DNA of 64,000 nt from NCBI GenBank assembly GCA_903902705.1, contig CAIUVX010000184.1, positions 1 through 64,000 on the forward strand, written 5' to 3'. The notes beneath the pieces were generated by a model. That model was not told the origin of the DNA. It saw only the letters and a list, made by a program, of their open reading frames with translations, and did not search any database. Positions 7,937 through 16,777 of this stretch are shown piece by piece (the first letter of the stretch is position 1; each line of letters starts with the position of its first letter). A program made the position numbers and the translations under genes. Origin of the DNA: an uncultured Methylococcales bacterium. Lineage in GTDB: Bacteria > Pseudomonadota > Gammaproteobacteria > Methylococcales > Methylomonadaceae.

Positions 7937-9040
7937 CTAACCAACCAAGCCTGTTAATGTTGTCACAAAATCGAGAATCTCAGCCTCAGTATTGCTGATA
8001 CCTAAGCTAACACGCACGGCTGTTTTCGCTTGTTCAGGGGAAATACCCATTGCCAATAACACATGACTGGGTGCGTTGCCGCCACTGGCACAGGCAGAAC
8101 CACTGGCAACGGCGATGCCTTTTTGATCTAGCTGCATCACTAGCATTTCACCATCAATACCTTCAATGCCAAATAATACTGTATTGGGTAGTCTGAGTGC
8201 TGCTTCGGCAAAAATAGTGAGTTTGGGAATGCTGGTTAAGCGTTGTTCTAGTAGAATTCTAAGCGAAGAGTGGTGTTTACTGCGTTGTGTTAGTTCGTTG
8301 TTAGTCAATTCGGCAGCTGTGCCAAAAGCAACAATGGCAGCGACATTTTCCGTCCCTGAACGTCGATTTTGTTCTTGTCCTCCGCCATATATGAGTGGAT
8401 TTATTGTAATATCTCTACCTACAACCAATGCGCCACAGCCTTTTGCACCATAAATTTTATGACTGGATAAGCTCATTAAATCGACATTTAACGCGTCAAA
8501 TTGCACGGGGATTTTACCCAACGCTTGCACGGCATCGGTATGTATTAGGATGTTATTGGCTTTTAACTGCTCGGCATAACAGGCGATGTTTTGAATAACG
8601 CCTGTTTCATTATTCGCCAGCATCATTGAAACCAGCTGCGGGTGTTGTTCAATGACTTGGTTAATCGCATTTTGAGTGATGGAGCCAGTGCTATCCACAT
8701 CCATGATAATTAATTCATGACCCTGATTTTTTAAATGCAGGGCTGATTCTATGATGGAGGGGTGTTCAATAGCAGAAATGGCGAATTTAGCGGCGGGGTT
8801 CACTATGGCTAATGCCAGATTATTTGCTTCCGTACCACCGCTAGTAAAAATAATTTGTGTTGCCGACACCCCAATCAATGCAGCGACTTGTTCACGCGCC
8901 GCATCGATTGCACTGCGAACCAATCTTCCATGACGGTATAAGCTGGAAGGATTGCCATAATAGCGGTTCAAAAAAGGCAACATTGCCGCCAACACCCGCT
9001 CATCTAACGGGGTGGTGGCATTGTGATCAAAATAGATCAT
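7937..9040 (-). CDS. iscS: Cysteine desulfurase (IscS/NifS type)
   Basis: A PLP enzyme that takes sulfur from cysteine as an enzyme-bound persulfide for Fe-S cluster and thio-cofactor synthesis. It shows the class V aminotransferase features: YFDHNATTP at the N terminus, TSGGTEANN, the internal aldimine Lys in SSHKIYG (Lys195) and the sulfur-carrying Cys in ASGSACASGG (Cys317). At 367 residues it is shorter than E. coli IscS (404). Its start overlaps the end of iscR by four bases, giving coupled translation and IscR control. No iscU, iscA or hsc genes follow; the next gene is the convergent GTPase, so the scaffold genes are elsewhere or lost. Confidence 0.93.
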   Translation of the reverse strand: MIYFDHNATTPLDERVLAAMLPFLNRYYGNPSSLYRHGRLVRSAIDAAREQVAALIGVSATQIIFTSGGTEANNLALAIVNPAAKFAISAIEHPSIIESALHLKNQGHELIIMDVDSTGSITQNAINQVIEQHPQLVSMMLANNETGVIQNIACYAEQLKANNILIHTDAVQALGKIPVQFDALNVDLMSLSSHKIYGAKGCGALVVGRDITINPLIYGGGQEQNRRSGTENVAAIVAFGTAAELTNNELTQRSKHHSSLRILLEQRLTSIPKLTIFAEAALRLPNTVLFGIEGIDGEMLVMQLDQKGIAVASGSACASGGNAPSHVLLAMGISPEQAKTAVRVSLGISNTEAEILDFVTTLTGLVG

Positions 9041-9528
9041 TGTCTTTCGTTCATTAATTCCGCGTAGTTACGAACTTCAACGACTTGTTGCGCTTCTTGA
9101 TCTTGCATTTCAGCAATTTTCTGCACGTTATTTTTGATTAAAAGATCAGCGAGAGTAATCTTCTCCAAATAAACTTTGATATGCTCGCCTAATTCCATCC
9201 ACAAATCGTGTGTTAAACACGCATGATGTTTTTGACAATTAGCATCACCACCACATTTAGTGGCATCAATTCGTTCCCCAACTGCGGCGACAATATCAGC
9301 AATGCTAATATCACTGGGGTTGCTGCACAGACTATAACCACCACCAGGCCCGCGTACCCCTTTAACTAAGTTAGCGCGACGCAAACGAGCAAATAATTGC
9401 TCTAAATACGATAAAGAAATCGTTTGCCTAGCGGCTATGTCGATTAAGGTCACTGGTTTTAATTGGCTATGAAAAGCCAAATCAAGCATTGCCGTCACTG
9501 CATAACGACCTTTAGATGTTAAGCGCAT
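9037..9528 (-). CDS. iscR: Fe-S cluster regulator IscR (Rrf2 family)
   Basis: A winged-helix repressor/activator that senses Fe-S status through a [2Fe-2S] cluster. The N-terminal helix-turn-helix (MRLTSKGRYAV, then SLSYLEQLFARLR) and wing (GVRGPGGGYSL) are complete. The ligands fall at Cys92, Cys98, Cys104 and His107, the same numbers as in E. coli IscR. I start at ATG 9528, which has AAGGTGA seven bases upstream; the longer frame uses a GTG inside that site. The product is 163 residues. It is the first gene of an iscR-iscS unit and probably represses itself through the palindrome at 9552-9576. Confidence 0.94.
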   Translation of the reverse strand: MRLTSKGRYAVTAMLDLAFHSQLKPVTLIDIAARQTISLSYLEQLFARLRRANLVKGVRGPGGGYSLCSNPSDISIADIVAAVGERIDATKCGGDANCQKHHACLTHDLWMELGEHIKVYLEKITLADLLIKNNVQKIAEMQDQEAQQVVEVRNYAELMNERQ

Positions 9529-9551
9529 AAAAATCACCTTATAAAAATAAT

Positions 9552-9592
9552 GTTAAGTATCGCCACTATACTTAACCTAGCGAAATAGTCAA
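9552..9592 (-). promoter_or_regulatory. iscR promoter with overlapping palindromic operator
   Basis: Read on the minus strand, -35 TTGACT (9587-9592) and -10 TATAGT (9565-9570) are 16 bases apart. A perfect inverted repeat GTTAAGTAT-N7-ATACTTAAC (9552-9576, 25 bp) covers the -10 box. A 25-bp palindrome over the core promoter is the expected layout for an Rrf2-family autorepressor site, although the bases do not match the E. coli type 1 consensus closely. Confidence 0.7.
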
Positions 9593-9621
9593 CTAATGTA
9601 CGCATTACTTGCGTTAATTAG

Positions 9622-10362
9622 TTAAACATCGTGCCTTTTATTATGATCTTGAGACATTCTTAAAATACCTCTAAGAATATCTAACTCTTTGGTATCCAAT
9701 AAGGTACGGTTATAAATGCGTCGTAAACGGCGCATAATGGATTTTGATTTATCGGGGTGCATGAAGCCAATATCGATGATAGTCTGATGTAAATGTTGGT
9801 AAAAAGACTCCATTTGTTCTGCGGAGGCTAAGGGTTGCTCACCTTTATCACCGACCAAACTTTCCGCTTGTACGCCTGTGGCAACAAATAATTCATAACA
9901 GACGACCTGCACCGCAGCGGCAATATTTAATGAACTGTATTGGTCATTGCAGGGGATACGCAACAAAAAATGACACAAATCTAATTCGTGATTTTTTAAG
10001 CCTGAATTTTCTCGACCAAAAACAATCGCTACTTTGTTGTGTGGCTCATGCAACACCACTTTTTCAGCACATTGTCTAGGCGTTAATTCTGGCCAACTGA
10101 TGGTTCGACCTCGCGCACTTGCACCAATGACTAACTGACAATCCGCCACTGCTTCTGACAAACTTTGATACACTATCGCCCGCGCCAAAATATCATCAGC
10201 TCCCGATGCTCTTGCCGTTGCTTCAGCGCAGGGAAATAGTTTAGGCTTGACCAAACATAAATTAGTTATTGTCATGTTTTTCATCGCCCTCGCCACCGCA
10301 CCGATATTGCCAGAGTGTGATGTTTCAACTAACACAATTTTTATATGAGACAGCAAGTCCAT
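9622..10362 (-). CDS. trmJ: tRNA (Cm32/Um32) 2'-O-methyltransferase TrmJ
   Basis: A SPOUT-class methyltransferase that 2'-O-methylates position 32 in the anticodon loop of several tRNAs. The N-terminal SpoU domain shows VLVETSHSGNIGAVARAMKNM, then IVFGRENSGL and the knot-forming IPCNDQYSSLNIAAAVQV, which bind S-adenosylmethionine. A helical C-terminal extension of about 80 residues is also present in TrmJ. The 246-residue length is as expected. It lies upstream of iscR on the same strand, with an 84-base gap holding the iscR promoter; the same order occurs in E. coli. Confidence 0.93.
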   Translation of the reverse strand: MDLLSHIKIVLVETSHSGNIGAVARAMKNMTITNLCLVKPKLFPCAEATARASGADDILARAIVYQSLSEAVADCQLVIGASARGRTISWPELTPRQCAEKVVLHEPHNKVAIVFGRENSGLKNHELDLCHFLLRIPCNDQYSSLNIAAAVQVVCYELFVATGVQAESLVGDKGEQPLASAEQMESFYQHLHQTIIDIGFMHPDKSKSIMRRLRRIYNRTLLDTKELDILRGILRMSQDHNKRHDV

Positions 10363-10714
10363 TGTCCTTCATTGCAAAAGTGGCAAGTTTAACAAAAATT
10401 GATTATTTTCAGGCTATTTTATTGACTGACCAACATTTTATTAACACTACGTTCCTCACAAAAAAACGCACTATTTATTAAAGCCAAGTATAATGGGGAT
10501 AGATTTGATTAGCAAAGTTGATGATATTTAGGTTAACAAGCAATACCAACCTTGCTTTAAACTGGCTAACAACACCTGACAAAATGGACATTATTTTTCG
10601 TATGCTTAATCAAAAACGTAACCTAGAAGCTATCCACCGTAGCTTGAAAGACCTTATTGACACAAAAATATACACGCTATTCAGCTATCCTTATAACGAT
10701 ATTCGGAGTCCATT
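10363..10714. other. Intergenic region between trmJ and the polysaccharide locus
   Basis: This 352-base gap separates divergent trmJ and rfbC and must hold at least one promoter for the locus. A TATAAT at 10489-10494 is the best -10 candidate, but I see no convincing -35 box 16-18 bases upstream. A 66-codon frame at 10518-10718 runs into the rfbC start; it has no recognisable features and I do not call it a gene. Confidence 0.5.
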
Positions 10715-11260
10715 ATGAACGTAATCCCCACCGCTATTCCTGATGTTCTTCTTTTCGAACCTAAAGTATTTGGCGATGCGCGAGGTTTCTTCTATGAAAG
10801 CTTTAATCAACACGCTTTCAATCAAGCCACTGGACTAGATGTGCGTTTTGTACAAGACAATCATAGCCGCTCTAGCAAAGATGTATTACGCGGACTACAT
10901 TATCAAATTCAGCAACCACAAGGTAAATTAGTACGAGTGGTACGCGGTGCAGTTTTTGATGTCGCCGTTGATATTCGTCAATCTTCACCTACTTTTGGGC
11001 AATCAGTCGGGATGGAACTGTCTGAAGACAATCAACATCAACTTTGGATACCTGCTGGTTTTGCACATGGCTTTTTAGTGCTAACAGAAAGTGCTGATTT
11101 TTTGTATAAAACAACCGATTACTACGCGCCTGAATTTGAACGCTGTATCGCTTGGAACGATCCGACTATCGGTATTGAATGGTCTTTACAAAATGAACCT
11201 CGGCTTTCTGTTAAAGATCAAGCGGGTTTGCCACTTTCTCAAGCAGAATTATTTTCATGA
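10715..11260 (+). CDS. rfbC: dTDP-4-dehydrorhamnose 3,5-epimerase
   Basis: RmlC converts dTDP-4-dehydro-6-deoxyglucose to dTDP-4-dehydrorhamnose, the third step of dTDP-L-rhamnose synthesis. The cupin shows EPKVFGDARGFFYESF, the catalytic base His62 in RGLHYQ, and LWIPAGFAHGF, with the active-site Tyr in the KTTDYYAPE stretch. The 181-residue length is standard. The other rml genes are not in the window. It overlaps wzm by four bases (ATGA) and heads the polysaccharide operon. The rhamnose link agrees with the rhamnosyltransferase-like genes at 23608 and 49424. Confidence 0.93.
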   Translation: MNVIPTAIPDVLLFEPKVFGDARGFFYESFNQHAFNQATGLDVRFVQDNHSRSSKDVLRGLHYQIQQPQGKLVRVVRGAVFDVAVDIRQSSPTFGQSVGMELSEDNQHQLWIPAGFAHGFLVLTESADFLYKTTDYYAPEFERCIAWNDPTIGIEWSLQNEPRLSVKDQAGLPLSQAELFS

Positions 11261-12093
11261 ACCCTCACGCAACACAACCTATTTCACCGATAGCTTTGCT
11301 GCGTAGCTTACTACACAACCGTCAACTGATTATACAGATGACGAAACGTGAAGTGATTGGTCGCTATAAAGGCTCAGTTATGGGCTTATTGTGGTCTTTT
11401 CTTAATCCTATTTTTATGCTGGCTGTTTATACCTTCTTTTTTTCAGTAGTGTTTAAAGCTCGCTGGGTTGGTGCTGAAGGCGTTATAGAAAGCAAAACCC
11501 AATTTGCGGTAGTACTTTTTGTGGGTATGATTGTTCATGGGTTGTTTGCCGAAGTGCTAAACCGCGCACCAACACTCATCATTAGCAATATCAACTATGT
11601 AAAAAAAGTTGTTTTCCCATTAGAAATATTGCCAGTGGTTAGTTTATGTGCGGCGTTATTTCATAGCCTAGTCAGCCTAATGGTCTTGCTAATTGCTTTT
11701 GCTATATTCAATCACTACTTGCCGTGGACAGTTCTTTTCGCGCCGCTGGTATTATTGCCATTAATTATTATTAGTCTTGGTTTTGCGTGGATGTTAGCAT
11801 CGTTTGGCGTGTTTGTGCGTGATATTGGACAAACCATTGGCATTTTTACCATGGTGTTAATGTATATTTCCCCCGTGTTTTTTCCTATTACGGCCATGCC
11901 AGAAAAATATCGCCCTATTATGATGGCAAATCCTTTAACATTTATCATCGAACAAGCCAGAGAAGTCCTTATTTGGGGGCATTTACCAGACTGGTTGGGA
12001 ATCGGTATTTATACTTTAATTGCCTGTGCAATTGCTTGGCTGGGCTTCATCTGGTTTCAAAAAACCAGAAAAGGTTTTGCTGATGTTTTATAA
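11257..12093 (+). CDS. wzm: ABC-type polysaccharide export permease Wzm
   Basis: The membrane subunit that exports a lipid-linked glycan across the inner membrane. It has the ABC2 layout: a cytoplasmic amphipathic start with MTKREVIGRYKGSVMGLLWSFLNP, then about six hydrophobic helices and a short C-terminal tail. The 278 residues fit the Wzm/TagG group. It starts inside the rfbC stop and is followed after 51 bases by its ATPase. It is the only permease in the window, so both Wzt proteins probably compete for it. Confidence 0.9.
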   Translation: MNPHATQPISPIALLRSLLHNRQLIIQMTKREVIGRYKGSVMGLLWSFLNPIFMLAVYTFFFSVVFKARWVGAEGVIESKTQFAVVLFVGMIVHGLFAEVLNRAPTLIISNINYVKKVVFPLEILPVVSLCAALFHSLVSLMVLLIAFAIFNHYLPWTVLFAPLVLLPLIIISLGFAWMLASFGVFVRDIGQTIGIFTMVLMYISPVFFPITAMPEKYRPIMMANPLTFIIEQAREVLIWGHLPDWLGIGIYTLIACAIAWLGFIWFQKTRKGFADVL

Positions 12094-12144
12094 GGTCTGC
12101 AATCAGACAATCATCACCGTGTCCCTCAACAGTAGCAAAAAATC

Positions 12145-13503
12145 ATGACCGATATTGCCATTCGTGCCAGCCACTTAAGCAAGTGTTATCACATCTATAA
12201 TAATCCGCACGATCGCCTCAAACAGTTTGTCGCCCCGCGTCTACAAAGACTTGTTGGTCGGCAGCCCAAACAATACTTCCATGAATTTTGGGCATTGAAT
12301 GATGTGTCTTTTGAAATTAAAAAAGGCGAAACCGTTGGTATTATTGGTCGCAATGGCTCAGGTAAATCAACTTTATTACAATTGATTTGCGGCACACTTA
12401 CGCCCAGCAACGGACAGGTAGAAATTAACGGACGTGTCGCAGCGTTGCTAGAATTGGGTTCAGGTTTTAATCCCGAATTCACTGGACGAGAAAACGTTTA
12501 CATGAATGCGGCAGTATTAGGCTTGAGTAATGAAGAAATAGATATACAGTACAATGATATCGTTGCATTTGCCGATATCGGCGAATTTATCGAACAACCC
12601 GTAAAAACTTATTCTAGTGGGATGATGGTAAGACTAGCATTTGCTGTTATCGCTCACGTTGATGCTGACATCCTAGTGATAGATGAGGCTCTAGCAGTGG
12701 GTGACGCATTCTTTACTCAAAAGTGTATGCGTTTTTTGCGCAACTTTATGAAAAAAGGAGCCGTGTTATTTGTCAGTCACGATACAGGTAGCGTAAAAAA
12801 TTTGTGTAGCTACGCGCTATGGCTTGAAAAAGGTCAAATTCTACAGGAAGGAACGCCTAAAGAAGTGTGCGAACTTTATCTTGAAGCGTTTTACGAAGCA
12901 GAGCAAGACAAGAGTAGCACAACCAAGCTTAGGGTAATTAAAAAGCCAGATAACGATGCGCTTCCATTAAAAGATCATCGGATGGAATTTATTAATGCCA
13001 GTAATTTACGCAATGATTTGCAGGTATTCAAGTTTGCCCCTGATGCCGCTTCCTTTGGGAAAGGTGGGGCGCAAATTTGTGATGCTCGTCTTTTGGATGA
13101 AAACGAACATACCCTTGCTTGGATTGTAGGTGGCGAAAAAGTTATATTGCGAATAATTGTCGAAGTATATCAAGATCTAGACTCACCTATCATTGGTTTT
13201 TTTGTTAAAGATCGTTTAGGGCAGGCTCTGTTTGGAGATAACACGTTTCTATCCTACAAAGAAAATACTGTTCACTGTAAAAAGGGTGACGTACTTAAAA
13301 CAGACTTTATTTTTTATATGCCATTGCTACCTTCAGGCGCATACAGCATTACAATTGCGATAGCTAACGGCACTCAAGAAACACATGAACAACATCAGTG
13401 GATACATGATGCCATTGTATTTCAATCAGAATCTAGTAGCGTTGCATCTGGTCTGATAGGTATTCCAATGCTCGAAATAAAACTACAAACCTTAGGAGAA
13501 TAA
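12145..13503 (+). CDS. wzt: ABC polysaccharide export ATPase Wzt, first copy
   Basis: The ATPase partner of Wzm with a C-terminal glycan-binding domain. The ABC domain shows Walker A GRNGSGKST (68-76), signature YSSGM (156-160), Walker B ILVIDEA (176-182) and LFVSHD with the switch His. After a linker near residue 255, the C-terminal beta-sandwich (about 300-450) is of the Wzt_C type, ending with the usual DAIVFQ strand. That domain recognises the finished chain end before export. Residues 1 to about 168 are nearly identical to the second Wzt at 14866, but the rest is clearly different, so the two likely accept different glycans. Confidence 0.92.
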   Translation: MTDIAIRASHLSKCYHIYNNPHDRLKQFVAPRLQRLVGRQPKQYFHEFWALNDVSFEIKKGETVGIIGRNGSGKSTLLQLICGTLTPSNGQVEINGRVAALLELGSGFNPEFTGRENVYMNAAVLGLSNEEIDIQYNDIVAFADIGEFIEQPVKTYSSGMMVRLAFAVIAHVDADILVIDEALAVGDAFFTQKCMRFLRNFMKKGAVLFVSHDTGSVKNLCSYALWLEKGQILQEGTPKEVCELYLEAFYEAEQDKSSTTKLRVIKKPDNDALPLKDHRMEFINASNLRNDLQVFKFAPDAASFGKGGAQICDARLLDENEHTLAWIVGGEKVILRIIVEVYQDLDSPIIGFFVKDRLGQALFGDNTFLSYKENTVHCKKGDVLKTDFIFYMPLLPSGAYSITIAIANGTQETHEQHQWIHDAIVFQSESSSVASGLIGIPMLEIKLQTLGE

Positions 13504-13504
13504 A

Positions 13505-14581
13505 ATGATTGCACACAGCTTAATTCCAGCAGCCTCATTTATCCCAAACTCACTTCGGTTTCCCAACTCATGGGTAGGGCATTTGCCTTTTGCTGCATGG
13601 ATAATCCAAGAAGTTTCCCCAAAGATATTTGCTGAGCTTGGCACACATACTGGAAATTCCTATTTTTCATTTTGCCAATCAGTTGCCGAAGCTGGTATTT
13701 CAACAAAATGCTTTGCTGTGGATACATGGCAGGGTGACGAACATGCAGGTCAATATAGCAATGAGGTTTTCGTCCAAGTCAACGCTTATCATCAGGAGCA
13801 TTATGCTGGATTTTCACGATTGCTACGAATGACGTTTGATGATGCTGTCACTTATTTTGCCGATGAATCGATAGAGTTGCTACACATTGATGGGTTTCAT
13901 ACTTATGAAGCTGTTCGTCATGATTTTGAAACATGGCTGCCCAAACTTGCATCTGGTGCTGTGGTCATGTTTCATGACACCAATGTGCGCGAACGCAATT
14001 TTGGTGTGTGGAAACTATGGGAAGAACTTCAAGAGCGTTATCCAAATAATTTGGAGTTTTTGCATTCTCACGGGCTTGGAGTGTTGCAGTTAAACAATGC
14101 ACCAGATGACAAAAAGTTGGACTGGCTACAACCCAATTCCCCAGAAAAGCAACAATTGATAAGCTACTTTGCAACACTGGGTTTGCGACAGTTGGAACGT
14201 TTTGAATTAAACGAACTGAAGCAATATGTTGTCAACCTCAACCAAGCCGCAGCTGAACGTGAGATTCACATTGCCAACATCAACCAAGCCGCAGCTGAAC
14301 GCGAGATTCACATTGCCAACATCAACCAAGCCGCAGCTGAACGCGAGATTCACATTGCCAACATCAACCAAGCCGCAGCTGAACGTGAGATTCACATTGC
14401 CAGCATCAACCGACAATTCAATCAGGCATTAAGAACCATTGAAAAAATTCATGCCAGTTTAAGCTGGCGCATTATTACACCACTGCGTTTTGTATTTTCA
14501 AAAGCAAAAAATATAATCAGGGTAGTTATATTGCCACGCACTCGCGCATTATTGGGTAGACTGAAAACTCTAAATGAGTAA
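13505..14581 (+). CDS. SAM methyltransferase with 14-residue repeats and SWR-PLR tail
   Basis: A class I methyltransferase of the Methyltransf_24 group, presumably acting on the glycan. The Rossmann start is FAELGTHTGNSYFSFC (about 39-54), followed by FAVDTWQGDE, ELLHIDGFHTYEAV and VVMFHDTNVRE. From about residue 240 come four near-perfect repeats of NQAAAEREIHIANI, a likely coiled coil, then SLSWRIITPLRFVFSKAK and a basic tail. The glycosyltransferase at 21922 has the same kind of repeats and tail. It starts one base after wzt, so translation is coupled. Confidence 0.85.
   Translation: MIAHSLIPAASFIPNSLRFPNSWVGHLPFAAWIIQEVSPKIFAELGTHTGNSYFSFCQSVAEAGISTKCFAVDTWQGDEHAGQYSNEVFVQVNAYHQEHYAGFSRLLRMTFDDAVTYFADESIELLHIDGFHTYEAVRHDFETWLPKLASGAVVMFHDTNVRERNFGVWKLWEELQERYPNNLEFLHSHGLGVLQLNNAPDDKKLDWLQPNSPEKQQLISYFATLGLRQLERFELNELKQYVVNLNQAAAEREIHIANINQAAAEREIHIANINQAAAEREIHIANINQAAAEREIHIASINRQFNQALRTIEKIHASLSWRIITPLRFVFSKAKNIIRVVILPRTRALLGRLKTLNE
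14240..14407 (+). repeat. 4 x 42-bp in-frame tandem repeat
   Basis: Four head-to-tail 42-bp units start at 14240, 14282, 14324 and 14366 and differ by only a few bases. Each encodes 14 residues (two heptads) of the methyltransferase at 13505. Near identity at DNA level means recent expansion or ongoing slippage. Confidence 0.95.
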
Positions 14582-14752
14582 CTGATGTACGAAGGCGTTC
14601 AGAAGAATCAATGGCTGTAGCGAATTCAGAAAATTTTAATTCATTGATTTTAAAAAATGGGTGCGTAACATCAGTGAGTAAATAGTACGAGTTACTGACT
14701 GATTCAAGTATCACCTTTTTATGTCGCCATGATAACAATATGCTGAGGCAGA

Positions 14753-14780
14753 GCAATCGCACTTAAATTAACTTGACTTC
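14753..14780 (+). repeat. Dispersed 28-bp repeat, copy 1
   Basis: These 28 bases match 63733-63760 at 25 positions, and both copies are followed by AT-rich sequence. Copy 1 lies in the 284-base gap (14582-14865) between the methyltransferase and the second wzt gene, where I see no gene. Both contain CTTGACTTC, but no well-spaced -10 box follows. Confidence 0.6.
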
Positions 14781-14865
14781 TATAATCAATTATAAATCAA
14801 TAAACCAGAAAAGGCTTTGTTAATTCTCATAGTCAACAATTCACTAAAATCACGCAACCTAAATT

Positions 14866-16224
14866 ATGACCAATATTGCCATTCGTGCCAGCCACCTAAG
14901 CAAGTGTTATCACATTTACAACACCCCACATGATCGTCTTAAGCAGTTTGTCGCTCCGCGCTTACAACGTATGATAGGTCTACAGCCTAAACAATACTTT
15001 CACGAGTTTTGGGCATTAAATGATGTGTCATTTGAAATTAAAAAAGGTGAAACTGTTGGTATTATTGGACGCAATGGATCAGGTAAGTCTACTTTATTAC
15101 AATTATTGTGCGGTACTCTGACACCCACTCATGGGCAAGTAGAAATTCATGGTCGTGTCGCCGCCTTGTTAGAATTGGGTTCAGGTTTTAATCCTGAATT
15201 TACAGGACGCGAAAATGTCTATATGAATGCCGCTGTCTTAGGGCTAAGTCATCAAGAAGTCGAAGAACGTTTCGATGATATAGCCGCGTTTGCAGATATT
15301 GGTGAATTTATTGAACATCCCGTAAAAACGTATTCCAGCGGTATGTTTGTACGCTTGGCCTTTGCCGTTAATATTCTATCAAAACCAGACATTATGATTG
15401 TTGATGAGGCACTGGCAGTAGGCGATATGAACTTTCAAGCAAAATGTATGACAGCATTAACGCGTATTCAAGATAATGGTGCAACGGTGTTGTTTGTTAG
15501 TCATGATGTAGGTGCGGTAAAAAGTCTGTGTTCGCAGGGTATCTACCTTGAACATGGTAATGTTAAAACGACTGGAAAAGCGTCTGAGGTAGCGACGCAA
15601 TACATTAAAACAATGCGTGAAGAGATGAATGCAGAGCATCAAAAATTTATCCGTGTTGCGTCTGAATTTGAATCAAAAAATACCAAAACTGAAGAAATTT
15701 CCTTGCCATCACTGGAAAAAAGTAACGACATCTTAAAGCGATCAGATGCGTTTGACAACCGAGTGGCAGCATTCCGTTATGGTTCTGGAGGCGTAAAAAT
15801 AACCTATGTTGAACTACTGAACATGGATGATGAACCCATACAGTTCGTCGAATTTAATCAAGAGGTAAAAATAAGAATCTATGTAGAATCCTCCTCCGAA
15901 CAAAATGTTTCAATAAACTTTAATATTCTTGATGCAAAAAAAATAATGCTCACTGGATGTGGTTTTCTTCAAGCAGGACACGAACTATTAGCCACCACCA
16001 TCGGGGGAGAATATTTGATAGAATATATTCTTAGACTTCCTTTTCAAGAGGAAAATTACGCTTTGCGAACACAAATTTCATCGCCTGTAATACAAGGTGA
16101 AACAGCTGTATTTTTGGATGTCATAGAGAATGCGGTGGTGTTTCAAGTAGCACGATGGGAAAAAGCAAGAATTTGGTCAGGCGTCCATCTTTTTCCAACA
16201 GTTCATTTAAAAAAGCTGAATTAA
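14866..16224 (+). CDS. wzt: ABC polysaccharide export ATPase Wzt, second copy
   Basis: A second Wzt of the same length (452). Its ABC domain is nearly identical to the first copy up to VRLAFAV (about residue 167), then diverges, including Walker B (IMIVDEA) and the rest of the nucleotide-binding domain. The C-terminal glycan-binding domain (about 300-450, with RYGSGGVKITYVEL and EFNQEVKIRI) is unlike the first copy but resembles the free domain at 17589. Two Wzt for one Wzm suggests two export specificities or phase-like variation. The 284-base gap before it may hold its own promoter. Confidence 0.92.
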   Translation: MTNIAIRASHLSKCYHIYNTPHDRLKQFVAPRLQRMIGLQPKQYFHEFWALNDVSFEIKKGETVGIIGRNGSGKSTLLQLLCGTLTPTHGQVEIHGRVAALLELGSGFNPEFTGRENVYMNAAVLGLSHQEVEERFDDIAAFADIGEFIEHPVKTYSSGMFVRLAFAVNILSKPDIMIVDEALAVGDMNFQAKCMTALTRIQDNGATVLFVSHDVGAVKSLCSQGIYLEHGNVKTTGKASEVATQYIKTMREEMNAEHQKFIRVASEFESKNTKTEEISLPSLEKSNDILKRSDAFDNRVAAFRYGSGGVKITYVELLNMDDEPIQFVEFNQEVKIRIYVESSSEQNVSINFNILDAKKIMLTGCGFLQAGHELLATTIGGEYLIEYILRLPFQEENYALRTQISSPVIQGETAVFLDVIENAVVFQVARWEKARIWSGVHLFPTVHLKKLN

Positions 16225-16225
16225 T

Positions 16226-16777
16226 ATGATTGATAAATTTTCACCTCCAATTGTGATATTAGGATATGAAAGATCAGGAACTAATTTATTAAGAGTTCTA
16301 TTAAATTCACATTCAAAAATTTCTTCTCCACCTCCAGCTGGATTTATTGAGGTATTGGGAGGAATCCAAGAACGATATTTCCCTCTAAATCAGCCCCCTT
16401 ACTTGGAAGAGTTGATAGATGATATTATTTTATGCACCCAAACTCATCTTAACCCATGGGACATTGAGCTTAATCCACAGATGATTATGGCAATGCTTAA
16501 GACAGACTCATTTTGGGAAATTGTAAACGTTATTAATTTAATTTATGCCGATAAAACCGAATGCTCTACTTGGTGTTCTAAAGAACCAGGACTTTTCAGG
16601 TTTATCTATGAAATTAAGGCTCACTTGCCTAACGCTAAATTTATATATTTAGTTCGCGACGGAAGAGATGTCGCTGCCTCTATGTTACAAGGACATCTTC
16701 ATGAATTTCATGTGTATTTTGCAGCACATAATTGGGGTAGCGCCAACCAGCTGCGGTTTAAAAGGGTTCTATCTTAA
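16226..16777 (+). pseudogene. Truncated sulfotransferase
   Basis: The N-terminal half of a PAPS-dependent sulfotransferase. It has the 5'-phosphosulfate loop GYERSGTNLLRVLL at residues 13-26 and the 3'-phosphate motif YLVRDGRDVAASML near residues 140-153, then breaks off after HNWGSANQL. Full-length relatives usually have about 280-330 residues; this frame ends at 183. The last codons and the next 60 bases have no family similarity, and a motif at 16789-16816 looks like an IS end. It starts one base after the wzt stop. Confidence 0.7.

Noticed and set aside
10518-10718. 66-codon frame ending in the rfbC start
   Set aside because: No ribosome-binding site, no recognisable motif, lies in the promoter region.
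14240-14407. CRISPR-like regular repeats, also at 23011-23451
   Set aside because: The units are head to tail without spacers, keep one reading frame and encode coiled-coil residues.
14207-14416. Frames on both strands over the methyltransferase repeat
   Set aside because: Same cause: shadows of the repeat tract, no start signal.
14753-14800. Promoter for the second wzt from TTGACT and nearby TATAAT
   Set aside because: The hexamers are only two bases apart and the next -10-like box is 12 bases away; spacing does not fit sigma-70.
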